Source: Butyrivibrio sp. INlla14
GTDB lineage: Bacteria > Bacillota > Clostridia > Lachnospirales > Lachnospiraceae
DNA: 64,000 nucleotides
Assembly (NCBI RefSeq): GCF_900102515.1
Contig: NZ_FMVS01000010.1
Coordinates: 93,080 to 157,079 of the forward strand
Reading direction: 5' to 3'
This document shows, one piece after another, positions 1 to 9,026 of the stretch (positions are counted from its first letter, which is position 1; every line of letters begins with the position of its first letter). The notes below the pieces were generated by a model. It made no database searches and was not told where the DNA came from. It was given only the letters and a program-made list of their open reading frames with translations. The position numbers were made by a program, and so were the translations under genes.

Positions 1-32
1 ATCACTGGAAATGATCAGGTCTTATTTTTTTC

Positions 33-61
33 TTGACAAAGTAGTAAAATGCTACTAATAT
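33..61 (+). promoter_or_regulatory. Sigma-A promoter of the SPFH operon
   Basis: TTGACA at 33-38 and TAATAT at 56-61 are separated by exactly 17 bases, a near-consensus vegetative promoter about 55 bases upstream of the first gene. The first copy of a repeated dyad overlaps the start of the -10 hexamer, which suits repression. Confidence 0.8.
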
Positions 62-94
62 AAAATCAACAAAAGAAAGTAGCAAATAACTACT
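40..94. promoter_or_regulatory. Twin dyad operator AGTAG-N7-CTACT
   Basis: Two copies of the same inverted repeat, AGTAG-N7-CTACT, lie at 40-56 and 78-94, starting 38 bases apart and each followed by AAT. The first spans the spacer and the edge of the -10 hexamer; the second lies just downstream of the probable transcription start. This is the geometry of a dimeric repressor binding two sites. The regulator is not recognisable in the window. Confidence 0.65.
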
Positions 95-115
95 AATCAA
101 ATCGGGAGGCCCACT

Positions 116-1336
116 ATGAAATTCAAAAAGTTTAAACCAAATGATTATGTAATGGTGATTAAAAATGGAAAGGTTGTCAGAGAGGGACTTGGACTGTCTG
201 TATTATACAATGACCTTACAACCAGTATCATGGTTGCGCCATCTACAGCGTTTGATGGTGCATTCGCTTTTGATGACGTGGTAACAAGTGATTACCAGAG
301 CGTATGTGTTCAGGGGGTTACAACATATATGATCACGGATTATAACAAGGCTGCCAAGATGCTTGATTTTGCGTATCAGCCTCCCATCCAGACAGATGAC
401 AAGATTGCAGAGCAGATGGCTCTTTTGGAAAAGAGAATCAACAACATCATTAAAGCTATCGTGATCAGAGAAGTTAGCAAGAAGGATGTTCGTACAATAA
501 TCAGACTTGCAGATGAGATGGCAGAGACAATAGAGACAGCGCTTACAAGTGATGAGTCTATAGCCAAACTTGGTGTTAGCATAGTTGCGATAAACATCCT
601 GGGAATTAATCCTAAAGCGGAGACCAGAAAGGCTCTGGAGGCAGCAGCCAGGGAGCAGATCTTAAAGGAGCAGGACGATGCAATTTATATGCGTAGAAAT
701 GCTGCTATTGAACAGGAACGCGTTATCAAGGAAAATGAGATCAATACAGAGATCAAGGTAGCTGAAAAAGAGAAAGAGAAGGAAGAAAAAGAGCAGGAGA
801 TGAGGCAGTACGTGCTGCGCTGCGACCTGGATATGAAGAAGGAGCAGGAGGAAAGAGAGCAGGAGATGCGCCTTAAGGCTCTTAGAAGCGAACTTGCCAT
901 GAATACCGAGAAACAGGAAAAGGAATTCGCTCTTAAAGAGATGGCAGCTGCCAAGAAACTTCAGATTGAAAATAAGGAAATGCTGGGTAAGATAGAACTT
1001 GAGAAGAAGAACAGTGAATACACTGCTCTGGAAGTTGAAAATGAAAAGGCTAAGGCAGATCAGCAGGCATATGCACTTGCAGGAATTGTTAAGGCATACA
1101 ATCAGCTCAACGTGGCTCTTGTTGAAGCTTGCGCAATGGCTCAGATGGATCCTGCCACACTTATGGCTAAGGCCTTCATGAACATTGGTGATAACGCAGA
1201 CAAGATTGGGACAATCAACTTTACGCCAGATCTATTGCAGACATTAACTGGAGGAATCGCAAGGGAAACTGCAGGTCTGACAGCAGATAAAGTGAAGGAC
1301 GCAGCAAATGCTGTGCTGGGACAGAAAAAGAAATAA
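116..1336 (+). CDS. SPFH/band-7 domain protein with long coiled coil
   Basis: First gene of a three-gene operon. Residues about 1-190 resemble an SPFH (band 7) domain, followed by a charged Glu/Lys/Arg-rich coiled coil (about 190-320) and an Ala-rich C-terminal region. Band-7 proteins form oligomeric scaffolds, usually on membranes. Here no N-terminal transmembrane segment is visible, so membrane contact would be peripheral or through partners. GGGAGG at 104-109 gives an ideal spacing to the ATG. The next gene starts 22 bases after the stop, so the two are probably cotranscribed and act together. The specific function is unknown. Family assignment is moderately certain; the link to nucleotide or NAD metabolism is inferred from the neighbour only. 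Confidence 0.75.
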   Translation: MKFKKFKPNDYVMVIKNGKVVREGLGLSVLYNDLTTSIMVAPSTAFDGAFAFDDVVTSDYQSVCVQGVTTYMITDYNKAAKMLDFAYQPPIQTDDKIAEQMALLEKRINNIIKAIVIREVSKKDVRTIIRLADEMAETIETALTSDESIAKLGVSIVAINILGINPKAETRKALEAAAREQILKEQDDAIYMRRNAAIEQERVIKENEINTEIKVAEKEKEKEEKEQEMRQYVLRCDLDMKKEQEEREQEMRLKALRSELAMNTEKQEKEFALKEMAAAKKLQIENKEMLGKIELEKKNSEYTALEVENEKAKADQQAYALAGIVKAYNQLNVALVEACAMAQMDPATLMAKAFMNIGDNADKIGTINFTPDLLQTLTGGIARETAGLTADKVKDAANAVLGQKKK

Positions 1337-1358
1337 GCAAGCAGGAGATACTTAAATT

Positions 1359-2288
1359 ATGGACAGAGGGATGAATAAGGTAGTTCTCATAAAGCGCCGA
1401 ACAAGATACGAGGAACTGAAAAGAAGATATAATACCGTAGAACAGGCCAGGTTCTACATTGAACATCTGGGAGCAGATTTCTCTGATTATGAAACAGAGG
1501 ATAAAAACTATAACGCGGCTCTTGAAAGTGTGAGAAGCCTTGTTCGCCCAATGGCCAGACTTCAGGAAATAGACAGAGAATACCTGCCCAATATGATATT
1601 TGGCAAGGATGACATAGTTATCGCAGTTGGCCAGGATGGACTCGTAGCCAATGCCATGAAATATCTGGATGGACAGCCTCTGATCGGAGTTAACCCAGAT
1701 CCTGCCAGATGGGATGGAGTTCTTTTACCATTTGAAACAGGGGATATTAAGGGTATTTTACCCAAGGTTATTGATGGAAGCTTTGATGCCAAAAGTGTTA
1801 CAATGGGTAAAGTGGAATCTAAGGATGGCCAGGTCCTATACGCGGTTAATGACTTTTTTATCGGCGTATCCAACCACACATCTGCAAGATACCACATTAA
1901 CTACCGTGATCAGGTTGAAAATCAGTCCTCATCAGGGATTATCATTTCTACTGGATTTGGAATGACTGGTTGGCACAAATCAGTTATGGCGGAATTTAGA
2001 GGAATGGCCAGGGCTTTTGGCATGGGGAGTGTTCCGGAACCATCATATGATTGGGGAGCGAGGCAATTGACATTTCAGGTAAGAGAGCCTTATCCTAGCA
2101 GATTTACTCAGGCAGATATTGTTTATGGACAGATTGGCGGAGACGAGAAGCTGATCGTTACTTCTGACATGAGTGAAAACGGCGTAGTCTTTTCAGATGG
2201 TATTATCGATGACACAATTGATTTCAATGCTGGTATGGAGATCAAGATTGGCGTCTCGGACCGTATTGGAAGGCTCGTGACCGGTTAG
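1359..2288 (+). CDS. Divergent ATP-NAD kinase-like protein
   Basis: Resembles the NAD kinase / diacylglycerol kinase fold. Near residue 90 a GQDGL motif stands where NAD kinases have GGDGT. Near 165-180 the AVNDFF segment matches the conserved Asn-Glu/Asp motif, and near 190-205 SSGIIISTGFGMTGW replaces the usual TPTGSTAY segment. The second Gly and the Thr of the nucleotide loop are changed, so substrate or activity may differ from housekeeping NAD kinase. It sits between an SPFH gene and a methyltransferase gene with only 7 bases before the latter, so it is an operon-specific paralogue rather than the essential nadK. CAGGAG lies about 11 bases before the chosen ATG. Confidence 0.7.
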   Translation: MDRGMNKVVLIKRRTRYEELKRRYNTVEQARFYIEHLGADFSDYETEDKNYNAALESVRSLVRPMARLQEIDREYLPNMIFGKDDIVIAVGQDGLVANAMKYLDGQPLIGVNPDPARWDGVLLPFETGDIKGILPKVIDGSFDAKSVTMGKVESKDGQVLYAVNDFFIGVSNHTSARYHINYRDQVENQSSSGIIISTGFGMTGWHKSVMAEFRGMARAFGMGSVPEPSYDWGARQLTFQVREPYPSRFTQADIVYGQIGGDEKLIVTSDMSENGVVFSDGIIDDTIDFNAGMEIKIGVSDRIGRLVTG

Positions 2289-2295
2289 GAGTCAT

Positions 2296-4284
2296 ATGTC
2301 AGCAAGTTTTGATAAGTTTTTTGACCAGGATGGGAATATAAGAGAAGGGGTTCTTACAGGCAATACATGGCTTAAGCTTCTGACAGATACAGATAATGTA
2401 TATGTTAATGCTGAGCGACTTGACAGTATTGGAAGTCTTTCTGGCAAAGAGACTTTAATGTATGTTATGCGCACTTTGGACATTCTTGATGAGATATCTT
2501 CAGAAAAAGAGCTTAACAAGCAGGAAAAGGATGTGATCGAAACAGTTCTTAAATGGTCTGAGGTTGCCAAGGGCGGTTTGTCTAAAGAGAGAAATGAATG
2601 GAGGAAAAAGGGTTATCCAATAGATATCCACAATATAGCCTCCGCTGAAATATATAAAGATGAAACAGGAGATGATGGCCTTATCTATACACTGATCAAG
2701 ACTCATGGAGTTATTGGTCAGTGTATTCGCGGTGAGATCTCTGTTTCTGCAAACAAAGAGCTTCTTGCATATCGAAAGTATAATGCTCTCGATATGAAGA
2801 GGCTCTTACTTGTGCTCAACGAATGCATCATAAGGGCTGTTTCAGACAAAATATGGGATTCAGTAAAAGTAAGTACCAAGTCTCTTATAGACAATATAGT
2901 ATCCGGAGAACTTACTGAGTTTTCTCCTCAGTACAGGCTTCAGAGACTATGTCCTGGTGAGATGGAATTCTTTGGAAGTGATGTGGACTTTTTTGCAAAA
3001 GAGATATTTCCTAAGTATGAGCTGTGGTATTTCGAAGCTGCTCTTTCCAGCTTTGATATGGGACAGATCAGGACAATCCTGACTAATACTGTAAAAGAAA
3101 TAGAGATCTCAGGGCAGGAGGTTTTGCATCTTAACTTTAAGCCTCTGGCAGACAGCCTTCTCTATGATTATGAGGGCAAAAAGCATGTAAATGTCTACAA
3201 AAAGCGTATTATCGAAAAATATCTTTTGGATTCATCTGTCCAGAATGTGGATATCGACGTGAAGATAGAAAATAAGAGTGCTTTTGTGGATTTCAAGTTC
3301 TCAAAGGTCTGCGAAAAGCTTATTGAATTCTGCGTGGAAGCAGAAAGGAGCGGTCTTCTTACCTTTGAAAAGAGCATAATTGTTCTCTATGACATGTTTG
3401 GCTTTAGAAGAGATGCATTTGACAGGCTCAATAATGAAGACAAGTACCTGATGACTATGAATAATGTTTCTGCAAGCACCAAAGACAGCATCATTGATTA
3501 TGTCACTGGAGAAAGTGTAGTGGATGTTGGATCAGGCGGTGGAATTCTTCTTGATAAGCTTGAAGGTAAATTCCCTGACAAGCAGATCATAGGAACGGAT
3601 ATATCTACCAATGTCATCGAAACTCTTGATCAGAAGAAACACAGAGAAGGCCACAAATGGAATGTTCTTGTGCACAACTTTGTGGATAGTACCATGGAAA
3701 GAGAAGTTGGAAGCATAATCTTTTCATCCATACTTCATGAAATATATTCATATACAGAAGGGACAAATGGGAAATTTGATATAGACAGCGTCAAGCTTGC
3801 TCTTAGAAATGCCTACGATAGCCTCGGCAAGGGCGGAAGGATCATTATAAGAGACGGAGTTAAAACAAGTGGTAATGCTGTAAGGAAAATAAGGTTTAAA
3901 ACAGAGGCAGGACTTGATTTCTTCAAAAATTATGTGAAGGACTTTAAGGGGCTTAAGGACATTCCAGAGGAAAAGAAAGTTCTTTTTATAGATGAGGATA
4001 AACTCACGGTTGCAGGCGATATAAACTTTATCAGGGAATTTCTTTTTACATATACATGGGGAATAGAAAGCTATGCCCATGAGGTTCAGGAGCAGTTTGG
4101 GTATTTCACTCTTGAGCAGTACAGGGAGTTCTTTGAAGAGCTTGGAGCAAAGGTGATAGTAGCAAAAGAGCTTTTGGAGCCAGGTTATCCTGACAATCTT
4201 GGACAGTACCTGAATCTTCTTGATGAGAATGGAAATGTGGTGGAATACCCTGCTTCAAACTGCATAATTGTAGCTGAAAAATAA
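2296..4284 (+). CDS. Large protein with C-terminal SAM methyltransferase domain
   Basis: The C-terminal third carries a class I methyltransferase core: motif I VDVGSGGG near residue 410, an acidic residue ending strand 2 in GTDIS near 434, and a later IIIRDG strand. The first 390 or so residues match no family I recognise. They are soluble, rich in Lys and Glu, and may bind the substrate or the two preceding gene products. AGGAG overlaps the stop of the upstream gene and gives tight translational coupling. The substrate is unknown; protein, nucleotide or small molecule are all possible. Together with the SPFH and NAD-kinase-like genes it forms the least characterised coding unit of the window. 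Confidence 0.7.
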   Translation: MSASFDKFFDQDGNIREGVLTGNTWLKLLTDTDNVYVNAERLDSIGSLSGKETLMYVMRTLDILDEISSEKELNKQEKDVIETVLKWSEVAKGGLSKERNEWRKKGYPIDIHNIASAEIYKDETGDDGLIYTLIKTHGVIGQCIRGEISVSANKELLAYRKYNALDMKRLLLVLNECIIRAVSDKIWDSVKVSTKSLIDNIVSGELTEFSPQYRLQRLCPGEMEFFGSDVDFFAKEIFPKYELWYFEAALSSFDMGQIRTILTNTVKEIEISGQEVLHLNFKPLADSLLYDYEGKKHVNVYKKRIIEKYLLDSSVQNVDIDVKIENKSAFVDFKFSKVCEKLIEFCVEAERSGLLTFEKSIIVLYDMFGFRRDAFDRLNNEDKYLMTMNNVSASTKDSIIDYVTGESVVDVGSGGGILLDKLEGKFPDKQIIGTDISTNVIETLDQKKHREGHKWNVLVHNFVDSTMEREVGSIIFSSILHEIYSYTEGTNGKFDIDSVKLALRNAYDSLGKGGRIIIRDGVKTSGNAVRKIRFKTEAGLDFFKNYVKDFKGLKDIPEEKKVLFIDEDKLTVAGDINFIREFLFTYTWGIESYAHEVQEQFGYFTLEQYREFFEELGAKVIVAKELLEPGYPDNLGQYLNLLDENGNVVEYPASNCIIVAEK

Positions 4285-4395
4285 AACGCAAGTATTAAGA
4301 GGCATAGGGCAAAAAATGGTAAGAACATCAATCCTCCTTATGTAAAAATAGATAATACGGAAAGTATTATTTTGGAAAACTATGAGGATGAGTTG

Positions 4396-6519
4396 ATGAA
4401 CAGAGAAGAAGCAAAAAAGCGTGCACAGGAACTTGTTGCTAAGATGACTGTAGAAGAGAAGGCATCTCAGCTTCGTTATGATGCACCAGCTATCGACAGA
4501 CTTGGAATACCAGCATATAACTGGTGGAATGAGGCTCTGCACGGCGTTGCAAGAGCAGGTACAGCCACAATGTTTCCACAGGCCATCGGACTTGCAGCAG
4601 CATTTGATGAAGAGCTTATGGGCGAGGTTGGCGAGATCATAGCAGAGGAAGCTCGCGCTAAATATAATGAGCAGGCTAAGAGAGAAGACAGAGATATCTA
4701 CAAGGGTCTTACTTTCTGGGCTCCAAACGTTAACATTTTCAGAGATCCACGCTGGGGCAGAGGCCATGAGACTTATGGTGAGGATCCATTCCTTACAAGT
4801 TCTCTGGCAGTTCCTTTTGTTAAGGGAATGCAGGGTGACGGAGAATACATGAAGGCTGCAGCATGTGCCAAGCACTTTGCAGTTCACTCTGGACCTGAGG
4901 GCGAGAGACATTTCTTTGACGCCAAGGCAAGCAAGAAGGATCTTGAAGAGACCTACCTTCCAGCTTTTGAAGCCCTTGTAAAAGAGGCTGACGTAGAAGC
5001 TGTAATGGGTGCTTATAACAGAACAAATGGCGAGCCATGCTGTGCTAACAAGCCACTTATGGTGGATAAACTCCGTGGCGAGTGGGGCTTTAAGGGCCAT
5101 TTTGTATCTGACTGCTGGGCTATCAAGGATTTCCATGAGAACCACAAGGTCACATCAAGTCCTGAGGAGTCTGCTAAGCTCGCTCTTGAAATGGGATGCG
5201 ATCTTAACTGCGGATGCACATATCAGTCCATTATGAACGGTGTAAGAGCTGGTCTTATAGATGAGAAGTATCTTACTGAGTCTTGCGTAAGACTCTTTAC
5301 AACAAGATTCCTTCTTGGAATGTTTGATAAGACAGAATTTGATGAGATTCCTTTTGAAAAGGTAGAGTGCAAAGAGCACCTTGCTGTTGCAAAGAGAGCA
5401 GCAAAAGAGTCAGTAGTTCTTCTTAAGGATGACGGACTTCTTCCTCTTAATAAGGACAACATAAAGACAATCGGTGTAGTTGGACCAAATGCTAACTCCA
5501 GATTGTCACTTATAGGTAACTACCATGGAACAGCTTCAAGATATGTAACAGTTCTTGAGGGAATCCAGGATAAGGTAGGAGATGATGTTCGCGTACTCTA
5601 TTCAGAGGGCTGCGATATCTTTAAGAATAATATAAGTAACCTTGCAGATCCAAATCTTCCAGACAGATTGTCAGAGGCTCAGGCTGTTGCAGACCACTCA
5701 GATGTAGTAGTTGTTGTAGTTGGCCTTGACGAGAACCTTGAAGGAGAAGAAGGAGATGCGGGCAACCAGTTTGCATCAGGAGATAAGATCAATCTTAGCC
5801 TTCCACTTCCTCAGAGACAGCTCCTTTACACTGTTCTTGAGTGTGGCAAGCCTACAATCGTTATCAACATGGCTGGTAGTGCTATTGACCTTTCTAAGGC
5901 TCAGGAGGATGCCAACGCAATTCTCCAGGCATTCTATCCTGGAGCAAGAGGCGGCGCAGATGTTGCAGATATTCTCTTTGGAGAAGTATCACCATCAGGT
6001 AAGCTTCCTGTAACCTTCTACAAGTCAGCTGATGACCTTCCTGACTTCAAGGACTATTCCATGAAGAACAGGACCTACAAGTATTTTACAGGCACACCTC
6101 TTTATCCATTTGGATATGGTCTTACATATGGTGACTGCTATGTTAAGCCTGACTTCAACTTTAATGTCAAGTATGAAGACGCGGATAAGGCAACAGGTGC
6201 AGAGATTACAGTGACAGTTGCTAATGATGGCAAGTTCGATACAGATGAAGTTGTTCAGCTCTACATCAAGGACCTTGATTCTGAGTTTGCAACACTTAAT
6301 CCAAGCCTTTGCGGATTTAAGAGAGTTCATGTTCCAGCAGGCGGAGAGGTAACAGTTACTCTTTCTATTAATGAGAGAGCCCTTACTTCTGTAGATGAGG
6401 AAGGTAAAAGAGCTATCTTTGCCAAGAACTTCAGACTCTATGCAGGTACTCAGCAGCCAGATGCTCGCTCAGAGGAACTTACAGGTCATAAGTGCATAAG
6501 CGTGGACTTTACTATTTGA
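4396..6519 (+). CDS. GH3 beta-glycosidase (beta-xylosidase/glucosidase type), cytoplasmic
   Basis: Glycoside hydrolase family 3 enzyme with the full domain order: TIM-barrel with KHFAVHSG and the catalytic nucleophile Asp near residue 239 in VSDCWAI, an alpha/beta sandwich (about 345-580), and a C-terminal fibronectin-III-like domain ending near 690. The GERHFFDA segment is typical of the beta-xylosidase/arabinosidase branch. There is no signal peptide, so it acts on imported oligosaccharides. The start is placed at the ATG preceded by GAGG at 8 bases rather than at a TTG 24 bases upstream that lacks a ribosome site. A 111-base gap follows the methyltransferase gene, and no clear terminator separates them. 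Exact specificity cannot be read from sequence alone. Confidence 0.85.
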   Translation: MNREEAKKRAQELVAKMTVEEKASQLRYDAPAIDRLGIPAYNWWNEALHGVARAGTATMFPQAIGLAAAFDEELMGEVGEIIAEEARAKYNEQAKREDRDIYKGLTFWAPNVNIFRDPRWGRGHETYGEDPFLTSSLAVPFVKGMQGDGEYMKAAACAKHFAVHSGPEGERHFFDAKASKKDLEETYLPAFEALVKEADVEAVMGAYNRTNGEPCCANKPLMVDKLRGEWGFKGHFVSDCWAIKDFHENHKVTSSPEESAKLALEMGCDLNCGCTYQSIMNGVRAGLIDEKYLTESCVRLFTTRFLLGMFDKTEFDEIPFEKVECKEHLAVAKRAAKESVVLLKDDGLLPLNKDNIKTIGVVGPNANSRLSLIGNYHGTASRYVTVLEGIQDKVGDDVRVLYSEGCDIFKNNISNLADPNLPDRLSEAQAVADHSDVVVVVVGLDENLEGEEGDAGNQFASGDKINLSLPLPQRQLLYTVLECGKPTIVINMAGSAIDLSKAQEDANAILQAFYPGARGGADVADILFGEVSPSGKLPVTFYKSADDLPDFKDYSMKNRTYKYFTGTPLYPFGYGLTYGDCYVKPDFNFNVKYEDADKATGAEITVTVANDGKFDTDEVVQLYIKDLDSEFATLNPSLCGFKRVHVPAGGEVTVTLSINERALTSVDEEGKRAIFAKNFRLYAGTQQPDARSEELTGHKCISVDFTI

Positions 6520-6842
6520 CATACCTCAGAGCCAGATCCGCAGGATGGTTTTGCTCTATAGATAACATGTACGTGTTTTGAAACATAACACGTACAACTT
6601 ACAAGCAATTTGAATAATTTTGTATGCAATTTTTCTACGTTTTGATAGCTTGTAATTTGGATGCCTATGACAGATAATATGTATCGTCAGAAAAAGTATA
6701 CAAGTGCAAAGTTGTATTTTTTCAACTTGGATATTGGCAGATCTTTTACATTGCACATGTGTGTATCGACCACTTGGAACGAATAGTTCTTGGGAGATAA
6801 AAGTTTTATGAAGGCGCCTATAGCGCAAGAAAGGGGATTTTT
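6520..6842. other. Gene-free leader region with a 9-bp dyad
   Basis: No coding signal is visible. The clearest structure is a perfect inverted repeat, GTACGTGTT (6569-6577) and AACACGTAC (6587-6595), around a 9-base spacer. It has no following T run, so an operator or an RNA stem is likelier than a terminator. The rest is AT-rich. GAAAGGGG near 6830 supplies the ribosome site of the isomerase gene. Confidence 0.5.
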
Positions 6843-8321
6843 ATGATTAACATTCCAGAAGTTAAAATTGGACTTGTTGCAGTAAGCCGTGACTGCTTCC
6901 CAGCATCACTTGCTGTCAACAGAAGAAAAGCTTTGGTAGAGGCTTATAAGAAGAACTACAACGACAAGGACGTTTATGAGTGCCCTGTTTGTATCATCGA
7001 GAGTGAGACTCAGACACTTGAGGCTCTTGAGGATGTTAAGAAGGCTGGATGTAACGCTCTTTGCGTATACCTTGGAAACTTCGGACCAGAAATTTCTGAG
7101 ACACTTCTTGCTGAGAAGTTTGATGGACCTGTAATGTTCTGTGCTGCTGCAGAGGAGTCACAGGGCGACCTTATCGATGGCAGAGGAGATGCATACTGCG
7201 GTATGCTCAATGCTAGCTACAACCTTCACCTTCGTGGAGTTAAGGCATATATTCCAGAGTATCCAGTAGGAACTGCTGATGAGTGTGCTAAGATGATCAA
7301 CGAGTTCGTACCTATCGCAAGAGCTCTTGATGGACTTGCAAACCTCAAGGTTATTTCATTTGGACCTCGTCCTATGAACTTCCTTGCTTGTAACGCTCCT
7401 ATCCAGCAGATCTATAACATGGGTGCTGAGATTGAAGAGAACTCAGAGCTTGACCTCTTCGAGTCATTCAACAAGCACGCTGGAGATCCTAGAATTGCAG
7501 AAGTTAAGGCTGATATGGAAAAAGACCTTGGCGCTGGCAACAAGAAGCCTGAAATCCTTGAGAAGCTTGCTCAGTACGAGCTTACACTTCTTGACTGGAT
7601 CGAAGAGCACAGAGGCGGTAAGAAGTACGTTTGTATCGCTGGTAAGTGCTGGCCTGCATTCCAGACACAGTTTGGATTTGTTCCTTGCTATGTAAACTCA
7701 AGACTTACAGGAAGAGGAATCCCTGTATCTTGTGAAGTAGATATTTACGGTGCTATTTCAGAGTTCATCGGAACATGCATTTCTGATGATGCTGTAACAC
7801 TTCTTGATATCAACAACTCTGTACCTGCTGATATGTACGAGCAGTCAATCAAGGGCAAGTTCGATTACAAGCACACAGACACATTCATGGGCTTCCACTG
7901 CGGAAACACATGCACAAGCAAGCTTTCAAGCTGCGAGATGAAGTTCCAGAGAATTATGGCTAGAAACCTTCCTGAGGAAGTTACACAGGGAACACTTGAA
8001 GGAGATATCATTCCTGGAAACATCACATTCTACAGACTTCAGAGCACATCTGATAATCATCTTAAGGCTTATGTTGCACAGGGTGAGGTTCTTCCTGTTG
8101 CTACACAGTCATTCGGTGGTATCGGTGTATTCGCTATTCCAGAGATGGGAAGATTCTACAGACACATTCTCATCCAGCACAACTTCCCTCACCACGGAGC
8201 AGTTGCGTTTGGTCACTTCGGAAAGGCTCTTTACGAAGTATTTAAGTATGTTGGAGCAGAGGTTATTGGTTACAATCAGCCAGCTTCTCTTCCATACCCA
8301 ACAGAGAATCCATTTGCATAA
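6843..8321 (+). CDS. L-fucose/L-arabinose isomerase family protein
   Basis: At 492 residues it has the length and general pattern of the fucose/arabinose isomerase family, which interconverts aldoses and ketoses with a divalent metal. Recognisable parts are the N-terminal sugar-isomerase region with the EESQGDLIDGRGDAYCG segment, and a C-terminal FGGIGVFAIPEMGRFYRH segment followed by a His-rich HNFPHHGAVAFGHFGK stretch that would contribute metal ligands. Codon use is strongly biased and uniform, suggesting high expression. It stands alone behind a 320-base leader with a dyad and ends at a strong terminator, so it is probably a monocistronic, regulated sugar-utilisation gene. Whether it acts on fucose, arabinose or another sugar is not settled. 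Confidence 0.75.
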   Translation: MINIPEVKIGLVAVSRDCFPASLAVNRRKALVEAYKKNYNDKDVYECPVCIIESETQTLEALEDVKKAGCNALCVYLGNFGPEISETLLAEKFDGPVMFCAAAEESQGDLIDGRGDAYCGMLNASYNLHLRGVKAYIPEYPVGTADECAKMINEFVPIARALDGLANLKVISFGPRPMNFLACNAPIQQIYNMGAEIEENSELDLFESFNKHAGDPRIAEVKADMEKDLGAGNKKPEILEKLAQYELTLLDWIEEHRGGKKYVCIAGKCWPAFQTQFGFVPCYVNSRLTGRGIPVSCEVDIYGAISEFIGTCISDDAVTLLDINNSVPADMYEQSIKGKFDYKHTDTFMGFHCGNTCTSKLSSCEMKFQRIMARNLPEEVTQGTLEGDIIPGNITFYRLQSTSDNHLKAYVAQGEVLPVATQSFGGIGVFAIPEMGRFYRHILIQHNFPHHGAVAFGHFGKALYEVFKYVGAEVIGYNQPASLPYPTENPFA

Positions 8322-8335
8322 TGCGATAAACATAG

Positions 8336-8364
8336 AAAGGGATGCAGAAATGCATCCCTTTTTT
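8336..8364 (+). terminator. Intrinsic terminator of the isomerase gene
   Basis: An 11-base perfect stem, AAAGGGATGCA with TGCATCCCTTT, closes on a GAAA tetraloop and runs into a T tract, 14 bases after the stop codon. Confidence 0.9.
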
Positions 8365-8389
8365 GTGATATAGGAAATTTCTTCATTCC

Positions 8390-8723
8390 TTATGACAAAA
8401 GAGTTAGAACTCCGGAATTTGACTGATTGGCCTGGGCAAGAACAGATTCTCCAGCTTTAGAGAGAATGTTAAGGTTTGAAAAGTTAAAGCGCCATCTGCA
8501 ATCTGTACAAGGGAAATTCCATCCTGAGCATTGCTGGATGCTTGAGTGAGGCCTCTTACCTGTCTCCTCATTGTTTCAGAAATACCAAGACCAGCCGCAT
8601 CATCAGCAGACCGGTTAATTTATAACCCGTCGAAAGTTTTTCTGCTGAGTACCGCTGGGAAACAGTAGTCATGCCATATTGACGATTTGCATTCATTCCA
8701 GAAATGTTGTGTTGTATTACCAT
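8390..8723 (-). pseudogene. Flagellin remnant, centre deleted and frameshifted
   Basis: The start MVIQHNISGMNANRQYGMTT and the following [11 protein letters not shown] are the conserved flagellin N terminus. A frameshift after GYKL moves the reading frame; the shifted frame continues as [20 protein letters not shown] and ends [15 protein letters not shown] second shift then gives the flagellin C terminus ([17 protein letters not shown], ending VLTLLS and stop). The whole variable middle of the protein is missing, so only about 105 codons remain of the several hundred expected. The gene cannot make filament protein. The organism presumably has intact flagellin genes elsewhere. A ribosome site and a sigma-D-like promoter are still present upstream. 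Confidence 0.85.
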
Positions 8724-8763
8724 AGGCTCCATCCTCTTAAAACGACACTCCTTGTCTTTTTTT

Positions 8764-8791
8764 ATATCGGAATAAATATACATTAATCTTA
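8764..8791 (-). promoter_or_regulatory. Sigma-D (FliA-type) promoter of the flagellin remnant
   Basis: On the minus strand TAAG (8788-8791) and TCCGATAT (8764-8771) are 16 bases apart. This is close to the sigma-28 consensus TAAA-N15-GCCGATAA and has the same spacing as a second such site at 54.97 kb in this window. Confidence 0.6.
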
Positions 8792-9026
8792 GGACATATT
8801 AGTAAAATATATACGAAAAAATAAACAAAATTTCCCAAGTGAATCTGTGCATTATCACGGAGAAATATGGAGGACGGATACACTTGCAGAATGATTAATA
8901 GTACATAAAAATCAATATTTACACACATATTCTGCATATGTTATCATTTGAACGCAGAACCATATGGAATTATATACAGGCGAGTGTATAAATATACAGA
9001 AAATATTCTTTTTGAAAGGAACAGAT

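Noticed and set aside
4255..5145. 296-codon open frame antisense to the GH3 gene
   Set aside because: The GH3 reading frame has full catalytic motifs and good codon use; the antisense frame is Cys/Ser/Phe-rich noise with no ribosome site.
8568..8783. 71-codon minus-strand frame as an intact small gene
   Set aside because: It is the flagellin N terminus followed by out-of-frame residues; the frameshifts show it is part of a pseudogene.
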